Origin: Herbaspirillum sp.
GTDB taxonomy: Bacteria > Pseudomonadota > Gammaproteobacteria > Burkholderiales > Burkholderiaceae_D
NCBI RefSeq assembly: GCF_017744395.1
Contig: NZ_JAGIBI010000008.1
Span: 1 to 64,000, forward strand
Reading direction: 5' to 3'
Length of the DNA: 64,000 nucleotides
Position numbers and translations under genes: made by a program. Positions 42,530 to 52,628 of this stretch are shown piece by piece. The notes under the pieces are model-generated. The model ran no database searches. It saw nothing but the letters and a program-made list of their open reading frames with translations, and had not been told where the DNA came from. The stretch's first letter is position 1, and every line of letters begins with the position of its first letter.

Positions 42530-43408
42530 TCAGGCAAGGGCCAGATCCCTGGCCGCGGCCTTGGCTTTGCCGGCTTTCTTGAGCTGCATGATTTCCTGCC
42601 ACGACACCAGGCGCAGCTCGCCGCTGGGCTCTTCGACCAGCGCCGACAGGCTTTCCACCCAGTCGCCGTCGTTGCAGTAAGTCACGCCGCCGATGTCGCG
42701 GATCTCCGGCTTGTGGATGTGGCCGCAGATGACGCCGTCCAGGCCCTTCTTCTTGGCCTCGTCGGCCAGCGCGTCTTCGAACGAGGAAATGTAGTTGACC
42801 GCGTTCTTGACCTTGGACTTCAGGTATTGCGAGAGCGACCAGTACGGCAGGCCTGCCCGCGCGCGCCAGCTGTTGAACCACTGGTTGAACTTGAGGATCA
42901 TGGTGTAGAGCGAATCGCCCACATACGCCAGCCACTTGGCGCAGGCGATGACGCCGTCGAAGCGGTCGCCGTGCAGCACCAGCATGCGGCGGCCGTCGGC
43001 GGTGACGTGCACCAGCTCGTCGCGGATCTTGATGCCGCCGAAGTCGAGGTCGATGAACTGGCGGATCACTTCGTCATGGTTGCCCGGCACGAAGATGACG
43101 TTGGTACCCTTCTTGGCTTTCTTGAGCACGGTCTGCACCACGTTGTTGTGGCTCTGCTCCCAGTACCAGCGGCGCTTCAGTTGCCAGCCGTCGATGATGT
43201 CGCCGACCAGGTAGAGCGTCTCGGATTCGGTGGCGCGCAGGAACTCCAGCAGGCGCTCGGCCTGGCAACCGGTGGTGCCGAGGTGGATGTCGGAAATCCA
43301 GATGGTGCGAAAGCGCAGCGGATCGCGCTTTTCGTCGCCGTCTGCCACATCGCCGGTATTTCCAAACAGGCCGTGGGCATCGTCCATGAACTGTTCGCGT
43401 GGCTTCAT
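42530..43408 (-). CDS. PlcP-type metallophosphoesterase (phospholipase C-like; often labelled LpxH-like)
   Basis: A 292-residue calcineurin-like phosphoesterase. All metal motifs are present: WISDIHLGTTGCQAERLL (D-x-H, about 37), LVGDIIDGWQLKRRWYW (about 66), FVPGNHDE (about 105), VLHGDRFD (about 143) and GVICGHIHKPEIRDIGG (about 233), plus YCNDGDWVES. YWSLSQYLKSKVKNAVNYISSFEDA is characteristic of the PlcP branch of COG2908, which removes head groups from membrane phospholipids during phosphate starvation; LpxH of lipid A synthesis is a shorter cousin. The ATG at 43408 overlaps the stop of the acyltransferase gene (ATGA). The flanking OlsB- and Agt-like genes support the lipid-remodelling reading. 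Confidence 0.8.
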   Translation of the reverse strand: MKPREQFMDDAHGLFGNTGDVADGDEKRDPLRFRTIWISDIHLGTTGCQAERLLEFLRATESETLYLVGDIIDGWQLKRRWYWEQSHNNVVQTVLKKAKKGTNVIFVPGNHDEVIRQFIDLDFGGIKIRDELVHVTADGRRMLVLHGDRFDGVIACAKWLAYVGDSLYTMILKFNQWFNSWRARAGLPYWSLSQYLKSKVKNAVNYISSFEDALADEAKKKGLDGVICGHIHKPEIRDIGGVTYCNDGDWVESLSALVEEPSGELRLVSWQEIMQLKKAGKAKAAARDLALA

Positions 43409-44172
43409 GCGGTCCTCGTTTCCTTCAGGTAGTGGCGGGCGTAGCGGTTGTCCAGCTTGGACAGCGGCAGCAGCAGGAAGAAATCGGCCGAGTGGAAATC
43501 GGGATCCCATGCCGGTTCGCCGCACACCCATGCGCCGCTGCGCAGGTAGCCCTTCAACAGCGGCGGCACTTGCGGCTCGTGGCCCGGCTCGCGGTCTTGC
43601 AGCGGGAACGGCAGGTGCGGCGCGACGCGGTAGTCGGGCGGCGCCATGTTCTTTTCGGCGAACGCGTGGTACAGCGCGGCGGCGTTGTGGCCGCCGTCGG
43701 CCAGGCTGACGCTGGCGCAGCCCATCAGGTATTCGCAGCGCTCCTTGCGCATGTAGGCGGCCAGGCCGGCCCACAGCATCATGATCACGCCGCCGCTGCG
43801 GTAGTCGGGGTGGATGCAGGCGCGGCCGGCTTCGGCGATCACGCCGCGGATGTTGTCCAGGCGCGAGAGATCGAACTCCTGCTCCGAATAGAACTTGCCG
43901 GCGCGGCGCGCGCCGTGCGGGCTGAGCACGCGGTAGGTGCCGACCACGCTCAGGGTCTTGGTATCGCGCACGATCAGGTGATCGCAGTAGTTGTCGAACT
44001 CATCCTTGTCGAGGCCTTCGGCATTGGCCAGCGCCGACAGGTTCATCGCTTCGATGAAGACTTTGTAACGCAAGCGCTGCACTTCACGCACTTCTTCCGG
44101 GGTGCTCGCGAGGCTCAAGCTCAGCTTGGAAAAACTCGGATTGGCATCGGCAGGAATGGTAAGCAGTCTCAT
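43405..44172 (-). CDS. OlsB-type GNAT acyltransferase (ornithine lipid synthesis candidate)
   Basis: A 255-residue protein of the Acetyltransf_5 (PF13444-type) GNAT branch. VREVQRLRYKVFIEAMN (about 30) is the start of the fold. DNYCDHLIVRD, VVGTYRVLSP, FDLSRL and EAGRACIHPDYRSGGVIMMLWAGLAAYM (about 115, with the acyl-donor loop) follow. OlsB moves a 3-hydroxyacyl group from ACP to the alpha-amine of ornithine, the first step to phosphorus-free ornithine lipids; the second acyltransferase OlsA is not in this window. AAAGGACGATGC precedes the ATG. First gene of a three-gene operon coupled to the PlcP-like gene. Other N-acyl amino acid synthases of the same family are possible. Confidence 0.75.
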   Translation of the reverse strand: MRLLTIPADANPSFSKLSLSLASTPEEVREVQRLRYKVFIEAMNLSALANAEGLDKDEFDNYCDHLIVRDTKTLSVVGTYRVLSPHGARRAGKFYSEQEFDLSRLDNIRGVIAEAGRACIHPDYRSGGVIMMLWAGLAAYMRKERCEYLMGCASVSLADGGHNAAALYHAFAEKNMAPPDYRVAPHLPFPLQDREPGHEPQVPPLLKGYLRSGAWVCGEPAWDPDFHSADFFLLLPLSKLDNRYARHYLKETRTA

Positions 44173-44225
44173 GCATCGTCCTTTATTAAGTCATGGGATA
44201 ACGCTGCACAGACTAACGATGGATT

Positions 44226-44242
44226 ATTTCAGCCACATGACG
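44226..44242 (-). promoter_or_regulatory. Possible Pho box upstream of the olsB-plcP-agt-like operon
   Basis: The minus strand reads CGTCATG-TGG-CTGAAAT. Set as CGTCATG TGGC TGAAAT or with the 11-bp period, the first half matches the PhoB half-site well and the second at about five of seven positions. It lies 54 bp before the ATG at 44172. Weaker than the pstS and ppk boxes. Confidence 0.4.
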
Positions 44243-44402
44243 TTTGCGGCGACTTTGGCGGCGCAACAACATCGCCGCGCACGGCGTTACAATTGGCGGG
44301 TTCAGGCCTGCCGGCAGCCGTTTCGAAGGCGCTGCCCAGGTTGTCAGTACGATGTCAGTTTCGCTTCGCCATACCATCAACTTGAACCACCAAAGGAAAC
44401 CT

Positions 44403-45185
44403 ATGCAACTCAAGGATAAAGTCGCCCTGATCACCGGTTCGGCCAGCGGCATCGGCAAGGAAATCGCCCAGGAATACGCCCGCCAGGGCGCCAAGGTGGT
44501 GATCGCCGACCTCGCGCTGGATGCGGCCCGCGCCGCCGCCGATGAAATCACCAAGGCCGGCGGCACCGCCATGGCCGTGGCCATGAACGTGACCGACGAA
44601 GCGCAGGTCGACCAGGGCGTGGCCGACGCCGTCGCCGCCTACGGCGGGCTGGATGTGCTGATCAGCAATGCCGGCATCCAGATCATCAGCCCGGTGGTCG
44701 AGCTCTCGCTGGAGAACTGGCGCAAGATGCTGGCGATCCACCTGGACGGCGCCTTCCTGACCACGCGCGCGGCGATGAAGGCGATGATCAAGCAAGGCCG
44801 CGGCGGCTCCATCATCTACATGGGTTCGGTGCACTCGCACCTGGCCTCGCCGCTGAAGGCGCCCTACGTCACCGCCAAGCACGGCCTGCTGGGCCTGGCC
44901 AAGGTGGTGGCCAAGGAAGGCGCCAAGGACAAGATCCGCTCCAACGTCATCTGCCCCGGCTTCGTGCGTACTCCGCTGGTGGAAAAGCAGATCCCCGAGC
45001 AGGCCAAGGAATTCGGCATCAGCGAAGACGACGTGATCAAGAAGATCATGCTCAAGGACACCGTCGACGGCGAGTTCACCACCACCCAGGACGTGGCCCA
45101 GACCGCCGTGTTCCTGGCCGCCTTCCCGACCAATGCGCTGACCGGCCAGTCGGTGGTGGTCAGCCACGGCTGGCATATGCAATAA
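44403..45185 (+). CDS. 3-hydroxybutyrate dehydrogenase (SDR)
   Basis: A 260-residue classical SDR that interconverts 3-hydroxybutyrate and acetoacetate with NAD, the step that feeds degraded polyhydroxybutyrate into central metabolism. It shows [27 protein letters not shown] (cofactor site, Asp at beta-2), [11 protein letters not shown] (about 88), catalytic Ser in [24 protein letters not shown] with the Tyr and Lys (about 154-158), [25 protein letters not shown] and the C-terminal [25 protein letters not shown] and the GWHMQ end are typical of this enzyme. AAAGGAAACCT precedes the ATG at 44403; the longer frame from 44244 has no support. It is divergent from the lipid operon. Confidence 0.88.
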   Translation: MQLKDKVALITGSASGIGKEIAQEYARQGAKVVIADLALDAARAAADEITKAGGTAMAVAMNVTDEAQVDQGVADAVAAYGGLDVLISNAGIQIISPVVELSLENWRKMLAIHLDGAFLTTRAAMKAMIKQGRGGSIIYMGSVHSHLASPLKAPYVTAKHGLLGLAKVVAKEGAKDKIRSNVICPGFVRTPLVEKQIPEQAKEFGISEDDVIKKIMLKDTVDGEFTTTQDVAQTAVFLAAFPTNALTGQSVVVSHGWHMQ

Positions 45186-45210
45186 GCCGGCAGGCATCCT
45201 CCGCACCGGC

Positions 45211-45240
45211 AAGCCGCCCCATGTGGGCGGCTTTGTCTTT
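45211..45240 (+). terminator. Terminator after 3-hydroxybutyrate dehydrogenase
   Basis: AAGCCGCCC (45211-45219), 5-nt loop, GGGCGGCTT (45225-45233), followed by TGTCTTT. Confidence 0.78.
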
Positions 45241-45305
45241 GCGCGATCGGCTATCATGGCTGCTGCTTGTCCCTTGCCACCGCTCCCGCTTGTTGACGAA
45301 TTGCC

Positions 45306-46070
45306 ATGCCCGCAATGTCATCCGATCACCTTCATGCTTTCCGGCCACAGGCCGAACTGCACCTGCGCAGCTACCGCGCGGAAACGCTCACGCACAGCCA
45401 TGATTTTCCGCAAATGGTGCTGCCGGTGGCGGGACGGATCGAACTCGACATCGCCGGACGCCAGGGCATGGCCGACGCCGCCAACGGCGCCTTCGTCGAG
45501 CCCCATGCCCGGCATGCCACCAGCGCTCCCTGCGACAACAGCGTGATCATCCTCGACCTGGCGCCATCGATGGTAAGCGCCGAACTGATGGAGCGCCTGG
45601 CGCGGCGCCCTTTCATCCCGCTATCGAGGGCAGCCGGCAAGCTGGTCGATTTCATGGCGCTGACGATGGCGCAGCAGACAATCCCGGCGCCATTGCAGCA
45701 TTGGCTGCCATTGCTGCTCGATACGTTGGCCAATACTGCGCCGCGCCCGCATTCGCGGCTGCATGTCTTGATGGCGAAGATCGAAGCCGAACCCGGCCTG
45801 GCATGGTCGGTGGCCGACATGGCGGCGGCCGCGGCGATCAGCCCGAGCCGCCTGCATGAATGGTTCCAGCAGGAAGCCGGCGCCTCGCCCCGCGCCTGGC
45901 TGGCCGAAGTGCGCATGCGGCGCGCCTGCGAACTGCTGCGCGCGAGCGCCCTGCCCCTGGCCGAGATCGCACAGCGCTGCGGCTACAGCGACCAGAGTGC
46001 CCTCACCAACGCCATGCGCAAGCTGCGCGACACCACGCCTGCCGCCTATCGGCGCGCGGCAGCCGCATGA
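45306..46070 (+). CDS. AraC-family transcriptional regulator
   Basis: A 254-residue regulator. The N-terminal cupin sensor (about 15-110) includes THSHDFPQMVLPVAGRIELDIAGR and FVEPHARHATSAP. The C-terminal double helix-turn-helix (about 155-250) has WSVADMAAAAAISPSRLHEWFQQEAGASPRAWLAEVRMRRACELLRASALPLAEIAQRCGYSDQSALTNAMRKLRDTTPAAYRR, the standard signature, with Thr-Pro-Tyr ending. Small AraC proteins with cupins often respond to amines or aromatic compounds and often control an adjacent exporter. No obvious target lies beside it: katG converges and 3-hydroxybutyrate dehydrogenase is separated by a terminator. The start at 45306 lacks a clear ribosome site. Confidence 0.83.
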   Translation: MPAMSSDHLHAFRPQAELHLRSYRAETLTHSHDFPQMVLPVAGRIELDIAGRQGMADAANGAFVEPHARHATSAPCDNSVIILDLAPSMVSAELMERLARRPFIPLSRAAGKLVDFMALTMAQQTIPAPLQHWLPLLLDTLANTAPRPHSRLHVLMAKIEAEPGLAWSVADMAAAAAISPSRLHEWFQQEAGASPRAWLAEVRMRRACELLRASALPLAEIAQRCGYSDQSALTNAMRKLRDTTPAAYRRAAAA

Positions 46071-46106
46071 AAAAAGCGGCGCATCTTTGACGATGCGCCG
46101 CTTTTT
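46071..46106. terminator. Bidirectional terminator between araC-like gene and katG
   Basis: AAAAAGCGGCGCATC (46071-46085), 6-nt loop, GATGCGCCGCTTTTT (46092-46106), a 15-bp stem with A- and T-tracts that serves both converging genes. Confidence 0.9.
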
Positions 46107-46149
46107 CCATCACGGGGAAACTCCCCCCGTTACCTGACACGCCCTAACA

Positions 46150-48372
<2,223 letters not shown>

Positions 48373-48495
48373 TCAACATGTCGATTAATATAAATCATCA
48401 AAAACTATTTGTTGATTGTCTTTTTAAATCAAAGCATTCGAGTTTCCCAATGCACCGCTGACGACACCTTCCATGCGCAGTGTATTCTGCACGCC

Positions 48496-49716
48496 ATGGA
48501 TTCGCTAATCTCTGCCGCCGCGCGCGCCCTGGCCATCGGCGATGCGCTGGGTGCATTGCAACATGTCGCCCTGCGCGAAGACCCGCCGGCACTCGCCTTG
48601 CGCGGCATCGCCATGGCCCAGCTGGGCGAGCATGGATTGGCCCGCGGCTTGCTGCGCCGGGCCGCGCGCGGCTTCGGCGCCCGCGAGGAACTGGCGCGCG
48701 CCCGCTGCATCGTGGCCGAAGCCGAGGTGGCGCTGGCCGAGCGCGACTTTGCCGGTTCGCCGCGCGCGCTCAACAGCGCGCTGGCCACGCTGGAAGCGCA
48801 TGCCGACCATGCCAACGCGTCGCAGGCGCGGCTGGTGGCCGCCCGCAAGTTGCTGCTGCTGGGCCAGTTGCAGCAGGCCGGGGCCATGCTGGCGCTGCTC
48901 CCCGCCGATGGATTGCCGCCGCCGCTGGCGGCGCTGGCGGCCTTGCTCAAGGCCGAACTGGACTTGCGCTCGTGGCGCATTCCGGCCGCGCGCACGGCAT
49001 TTGCGCAAGCGCGGGAGGCGGCGGCCCGTTCGGGCATCGCCGCGCTGTCGGCCGAGGTCGAAGAAGCGCGCACCGTGCTGGAACATCCGGCCGCCAGGCG
49101 GCTGGCCCCGTGGGGAGAGCAGGCATTGCGCATCGATGAAGTCGCCGCCCTGCACGCCTCGGATGCGCTGGTCATCGACGCTTGCCGCCATAGCCTTGGC
49201 GCCGGCGCGGCCCGGCAATCGCTGGCGCGCCGCCCGGTACTGTTTGCCCTGGCGCAAGCGCTGGCGGCGGCATGGCCCGGCGACGTTACGCGTGAAGCCC
49301 TGATCGAGCGCGCCTTCCGCACCCGCGCGCCGGATGAAACGCACCGCGCCCGCCTGCGGGTAGAAATCGGCCGGTTGCGCGCGCTCGCCAAAGGGCTGGC
49401 GCGTATCGATGCGACCCCGCAAGGCTTTGTCCTCAAGCCTGAAGACGGACGCGAACTGGTATTGCTGGCGCCGCCCATCGACGGCGACCAGTCCGAACTG
49501 CTGGCACTGCTGGCCGATGGCGCGGCCTGGTCGACCTCGGCCCTGGCGCTTGCCCTCGGCGCCAGCCAGCGCACCGTGCAGCGTGCCCTGGCCGAGCTGG
49601 AAGCGCAGCGCCGCGTGCGCTCCATCGGGCGCGCACGCACCCAGCGCTGGCTGGCGCCGCCGCTGGCCGGATTCACGACAATCTTGTTACTCCCTGCCCC
49701 GCCGGCCATGGGATAA
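48496..49716 (+). CDS. Three-part transcriptional regulator (TPR-like, OmpR-type winged helix, HTH)
   Basis: A 406-residue protein without a named family that I know. Residues 1-225 are a run of alanine-rich helices that looks like TPR repeats (ALRGIAMAQLGEHGLARGLLRRAARGF). Residues about 242-315 resemble an OmpR/SARP winged helix (VTREALIERAFRTRAPDETH, then RLRVEIGRLRALAKGL and IDATPQGFVLKPE). Residues about 345-385 form a second HTH (TSALALALGASQRTVQRALAELEAQRRV) and wing. It is divergent from katG and 60 bp upstream of the beta-propeller gene on the same strand, so it could control either. The ATG at 48496 lacks a strong ribosome site; an upstream frame from 48409 would enter the promoter region. 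Confidence 0.6.
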   Translation: MDSLISAAARALAIGDALGALQHVALREDPPALALRGIAMAQLGEHGLARGLLRRAARGFGAREELARARCIVAEAEVALAERDFAGSPRALNSALATLEAHADHANASQARLVAARKLLLLGQLQQAGAMLALLPADGLPPPLAALAALLKAELDLRSWRIPAARTAFAQAREAAARSGIAALSAEVEEARTVLEHPAARRLAPWGEQALRIDEVAALHASDALVIDACRHSLGAGAARQSLARRPVLFALAQALAAAWPGDVTREALIERAFRTRAPDETHRARLRVEIGRLRALAKGLARIDATPQGFVLKPEDGRELVLLAPPIDGDQSELLALLADGAAWSTSALALALGASQRTVQRALAELEAQRRVRSIGRARTQRWLAPPLAGFTTILLLPAPPAMG

Positions 49717-49775
49717 AGTTCTTTCACGGCGCCGCTATCCGGTGCAGATGAACCAACCGAAAACGAGGAGTGACG

Positions 49776-50426
49776 ATGAACAGCAAGCAAGCATCCGCCG
49801 TGCAAGCCGCCGAGATCGTGCGCGAATACGGCCCCTTCCCCGATGTCGACGCCGTGCATGGCGTGACCTGGGACGGCAAGCGCATCTGGGCCGCCAGCGG
49901 CGCCGGGCTGGTCGCCATCGATCCCGGCAGCGGCGCACCGGCCAAGGTGCTGCCCTGCCCCTGCGACGCCGGCACCGCCTTCGACGGCACCTATCTCTAC
50001 CAGATCGCCGAACGGCGCATCGACAAGATCGACCCGACCAGCGGCGCCGTGCTGGCCTCCATTCCCGCCCCCGGCAACGGTTCCGATTCCGGCATGACCT
50101 GGGCCGAAGGCAGCCTGTGGGTGGGCCAGTACCGCGACCGCAAGATCCACCGCATCGATCCGCAAACCGGCGCCATCCTGCGCACCATCGAATCCAACCG
50201 CTTCGTCACCGGCGTGACCTGGGTCGACGGCCAACTGTGGCACGGCACCTGGGAAGGAGACGACAGCAGCATCCGCCGCATCGATCCCGACAACGGCGCC
50301 ATGCTGCAAGAGCTGCACATGCCGACCGGCACCGGAGTCAGCGGCCTCGAATCGGACGGCGCCGACCTGTTCTACTGCGGCGGCGGCAGCACCGGCAAGG
50401 TACGCGCCGTACGCCGGCCGAAGTAA
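49776..50426 (+). CDS. Glutamine-cyclotransferase-like / Vgb-type beta-propeller protein
   Basis: A 216-residue protein made of about five repeats of some 40 residues with the pattern GVTWDGKRIWAAS-IDPGSG, AFDGTYLYQIA-KIDPTSGAV, GMTWAEGSLWVGQ-RIDPQTGAI, GVTWVDGQLWHGT-RIDPDNGAM and GLESDGADLFYCGG. These are propeller blades as in glutaminyl cyclotransferase-like and virginiamycin-B-lyase-like proteins. No signal peptide is visible. GAGGAG (49765-49770) supports the ATG at 49776 rather than the GTG at 49770. Enzymatic activity cannot be inferred. It lies between the multidomain regulator and the DUF899 gene, all in one direction. Confidence 0.6.
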   Translation: MNSKQASAVQAAEIVREYGPFPDVDAVHGVTWDGKRIWAASGAGLVAIDPGSGAPAKVLPCPCDAGTAFDGTYLYQIAERRIDKIDPTSGAVLASIPAPGNGSDSGMTWAEGSLWVGQYRDRKIHRIDPQTGAILRTIESNRFVTGVTWVDGQLWHGTWEGDDSSIRRIDPDNGAMLQELHMPTGTGVSGLESDGADLFYCGGGSTGKVRAVRRPK

Positions 50427-50510
50427 TCACGCGGGCACGCGCCCGCGCATCCCTCCATCCCCCTTTGGACAACGCACTACTTTATGGCCTCACCGGCCAG
50501 GGAGCACATC

Positions 50511-51269
50511 ATGCATATCGACCGTCACCCTATCGTCTCTTCCGAACAATGGCTGGCTGCGCGCAAGGCATTGCTGGCCAGGGAAAAAGAAGTCATGCGC
50601 CAGGCCGACCAGCTGGCGGCCGAACGCCGCGCGCTGCCGTGGCGGCGCGTGGACAAGGAATACACCTTCGACACCGCCGCCGGCCCGCGCAAGCTGGCCG
50701 AACTGTTCGACGGTCGCAGCCAGTTGCTGGTCCAGCATTTCATGCTGGGCCCGGGCTGGGAACAAGGCTGCCCGAGCTGCTCGTTCATGGCCGACCACAG
50801 CGACGGCATGAACGTGCACCTGGCCCAGCGCGACATTACCCTGCTCGCCGTCTCGCGCGCGCCGCTGGCCGAGATCGAGCGCTTCCGCCGCCGCATGGGA
50901 TGGCGCTTCGACTGGGTGTCTTCCTACGGCAGCGATTTCAACGGCGATTTCGGCGTCAGCTTCACGCCGGAAGAACTGGCCACCGGCGAAGTCGAATACA
51001 ACTACGGCCGCCGCTTCTTCCCGGCCCAGGAAGCGCCCGGCATCAGCGTCTTCGTACGCGACGACGCGGGCCAGGTATTCCATACCTACTCCACCTATGG
51101 GCGCGGCGTGGAAGTGATGATGGGCGCCTATCGCATGATGGACCTGACGCCCAAGGGCCGCAGCGAACGCGACGTGCCGCACAAGATGGAATGGGTGCGC
51201 CACCACGACCGCTACGACGCCCCGGCAGGCACGAAGGCGGCGGCGTCCTGCTGCCACGCGCACGACTGA
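50511..51269 (+). CDS. DUF899 (thioredoxin-like fold) protein
   Basis: A 252-residue cytoplasmic protein of the DUF899 family, a thioredoxin-fold group of unknown role. Signatures are SSEQWLAARKALLAREKEVMRQADQLAAERRALPWRRV at the N-terminus, LVQHFMLGPGWEQGCPSCSFMADH (about 75-95) with a C-P-S-C pair in the thioredoxin active-site position, VSSYGSDFNGDFGVSF and VFHTYSTYGRGVEVMMGAYRMMDLTPKGR. The C-x-x-C suggests a redox function, but no substrate is known. The C-terminal SCCHAHD adds a Cys-Cys-His group that could bind metal. GGGAGCAC precedes the ATG at 50511. The next gene starts 27 bp later. Confidence 0.78.
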   Translation: MHIDRHPIVSSEQWLAARKALLAREKEVMRQADQLAAERRALPWRRVDKEYTFDTAAGPRKLAELFDGRSQLLVQHFMLGPGWEQGCPSCSFMADHSDGMNVHLAQRDITLLAVSRAPLAEIERFRRRMGWRFDWVSSYGSDFNGDFGVSFTPEELATGEVEYNYGRRFFPAQEAPGISVFVRDDAGQVFHTYSTYGRGVEVMMGAYRMMDLTPKGRSERDVPHKMEWVRHHDRYDAPAGTKAAASCCHAHD

Positions 51270-51296
51270 CGTGGCCGCCACGCCCGGGAGTCCGCC

Positions 51297-51833
51297 ATGT
51301 CCGCCTTCTGGTTCTGGATGGCCATCGCCGGCAGCGGCGCGCTGCACGGCCTGAACCCGGCCAGCGGCTGGATATTCGCAGCCGCCGGCCCGGGCGGAAG
51401 CCGGCAGGTCGCGCGCAGGCTGCTACCGCTGGCGCTGGGGCACATCGCCGCGCTCGGCCTGGCGGCGGCAGCCTCCACCTACGGACCGATGCCTGGCGGC
51501 AAGCTGCTGCAGGGCGCGGCATGCCTGCTGCTGTTGCCGGCCGTGGCCGCGCATCTGCATCCCGGTTGCCGCGCCAAAATGCGAATCCCCGCCGGTTGCA
51601 TCGGGCTGGCGCTCTGGCCGTTGGCGGTATCGGGCCTGCCCGCATGGATGCCCTTGTGCGGCGGCGCCGGCACGCTGGCCTATGCCTTGGCCGCCGTCCT
51701 CCTCCATGCCACCGCGATGCTGGCTTCCGCCGGCGCCGCCGCGTGCCTGGCCTGCCATGGAAAACGGCTGATACGCCATCTGTACGGCACAGGAAGAAAT
51801 ACGAGCCTGCCGGCGCCCTCAGGTCAACCGTAA
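51297..51833 (+). CDS. Small integral membrane protein with HGLNP motif
   Basis: A 178-residue protein with about five hydrophobic spans. Near the N-terminus stands GSGALHGLNPASGWIFAA, recalling the H-x-x-D/N-P metal-site helices of HupE/NiCoT-type carriers, though similarity is too short for assignment. It is rich in cysteine for a membrane protein (CLACHGK, CRAKM, PLCGGAG). GGGAGTCCGCC gives a good ribosome site. It follows the DUF899 gene by 27 bp and is very probably co-transcribed with it. A role in metal handling or in redox partnering with DUF899 is speculation. Confidence 0.55.
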   Translation: MSAFWFWMAIAGSGALHGLNPASGWIFAAAGPGGSRQVARRLLPLALGHIAALGLAAAASTYGPMPGGKLLQGAACLLLLPAVAAHLHPGCRAKMRIPAGCIGLALWPLAVSGLPAWMPLCGGAGTLAYALAAVLLHATAMLASAGAAACLACHGKRLIRHLYGTGRNTSLPAPSGQP

Positions 51834-51906
51834 TGCGTCTGGATCGTTGTTGGAACGGCCCCATCCGCCTGATGGGCGCGATTCTTTTCCAAACGACAAC
51901 ACCACC

Positions 51907-52464
51907 ATGACGGAAGCTACCGAAGACCTCGAAAAAGCCGAGCATGCCCATGCCTCCGGCAACAAGAAACTGGCCCTGATCATCGCGATCCTCGCGCTGG
52001 TGCTGGCCGTCACCGAAACCCTTTCCAAGTCTTACCAGACCGAAGTGATCCTGAAGCACCAGGAAGCGTCCAACCTGTGGGCGTTCTTCCAGGCCAAGTC
52101 GGTGCGCGGCAATGCCGCACAGTTGGCCAAGACGCAATTGAGCCTGTTGGGCAATGCCAAGGACGAACGCATCGCCGCCGCCATCGCCAAGCTCGATGAA
52201 GCGGTTGCCCATTACGACGACGATGAAAAATCCGGCGAAGGCAAGAAGCAGCTGTCGCACAAGGCTCGGGAAGCCGAGCACGAAGCCCATGTCTACATGG
52301 AGAAATACGAACGCATGGAAATGGCCGCCGGCATGCTGCAAGTGGCCATCGTGCTGGCTTCGGCCACCATCATCACCGGCGTGGGGATGCTGGCTTACCT
52401 GTCGGTGGGCATCGGCGTGGTATCGCTGGCCTTCATCGGCGCGGGATTGTTCGCTTCTATCTGA
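51907..52464 (+). CDS. DUF4337 membrane protein
   Basis: A 185-residue protein. One N-terminal span (about 20-40: LALIIAILALVLAVTETLSKS), a charged helical middle (EASNLWAFFQAKSVRGNAAQLAKTQ and REAEHEAHVYMEKYERMEMAAGM, likely coiled coil), and two C-terminal spans (about 145-183) match the DUF4337 layout. EVILKHQEASNLWAFFQAKS is the family's most conserved stretch. Role unknown. The ATG at 51907 gives the normal family N-terminus; the ribosome site is weak. It lies 73 bp after the HGLNP gene and before a hairpin, so it may be the last gene of that cassette or independent. Confidence 0.75.
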   Translation: MTEATEDLEKAEHAHASGNKKLALIIAILALVLAVTETLSKSYQTEVILKHQEASNLWAFFQAKSVRGNAAQLAKTQLSLLGNAKDERIAAAIAKLDEAVAHYDDDEKSGEGKKQLSHKAREAEHEAHVYMEKYERMEMAAGMLQVAIVLASATIITGVGMLAYLSVGIGVVSLAFIGAGLFASI

Positions 52465-52475
52465 CGCCTCCTCCC

Positions 52476-52515
52476 GAAACCGGCCCAAGCCCTTTCCGGG
52501 CATTGGGCCGGTTTC
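52476..52515 (+). terminator. Stem-loop after the DUF4337 gene
   Basis: GAAACCGGCCCA (52476-52487) pairs with TGGGCCGGTTTC (52504-52515), with an inner GCCC/GGGC stem. It starts 11 bp after the stop. The T-tract is short, so termination may be partial. Confidence 0.6.
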
Positions 52516-52628
52516 AGCATCGTTGCCGGCGCGACGATTCCCCAAATTCTCCGTAGTCCGCGCCAAGCCATTTCAAGCCTGCCAAGGCATACTGCGAAGC
52601 TCGCAGCTTTGATGGCAATGTTTCCCCG

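Noticed and set aside
42530-43408. Calling the metallophosphoesterase lpxH of lipid A synthesis
   Set aside because: It is longer than LpxH, has the PlcP-type C-terminal helices and sits between ornithine-lipid and glycolipid-type genes. This remains to be settled by phylogeny.
42530-43774. 414-codon minus-strand frame as a long phosphoesterase
   Set aside because: The extension overlaps the OlsB-like gene in another frame; the ATG at 43408 overlaps its stop and gives the normal family length.
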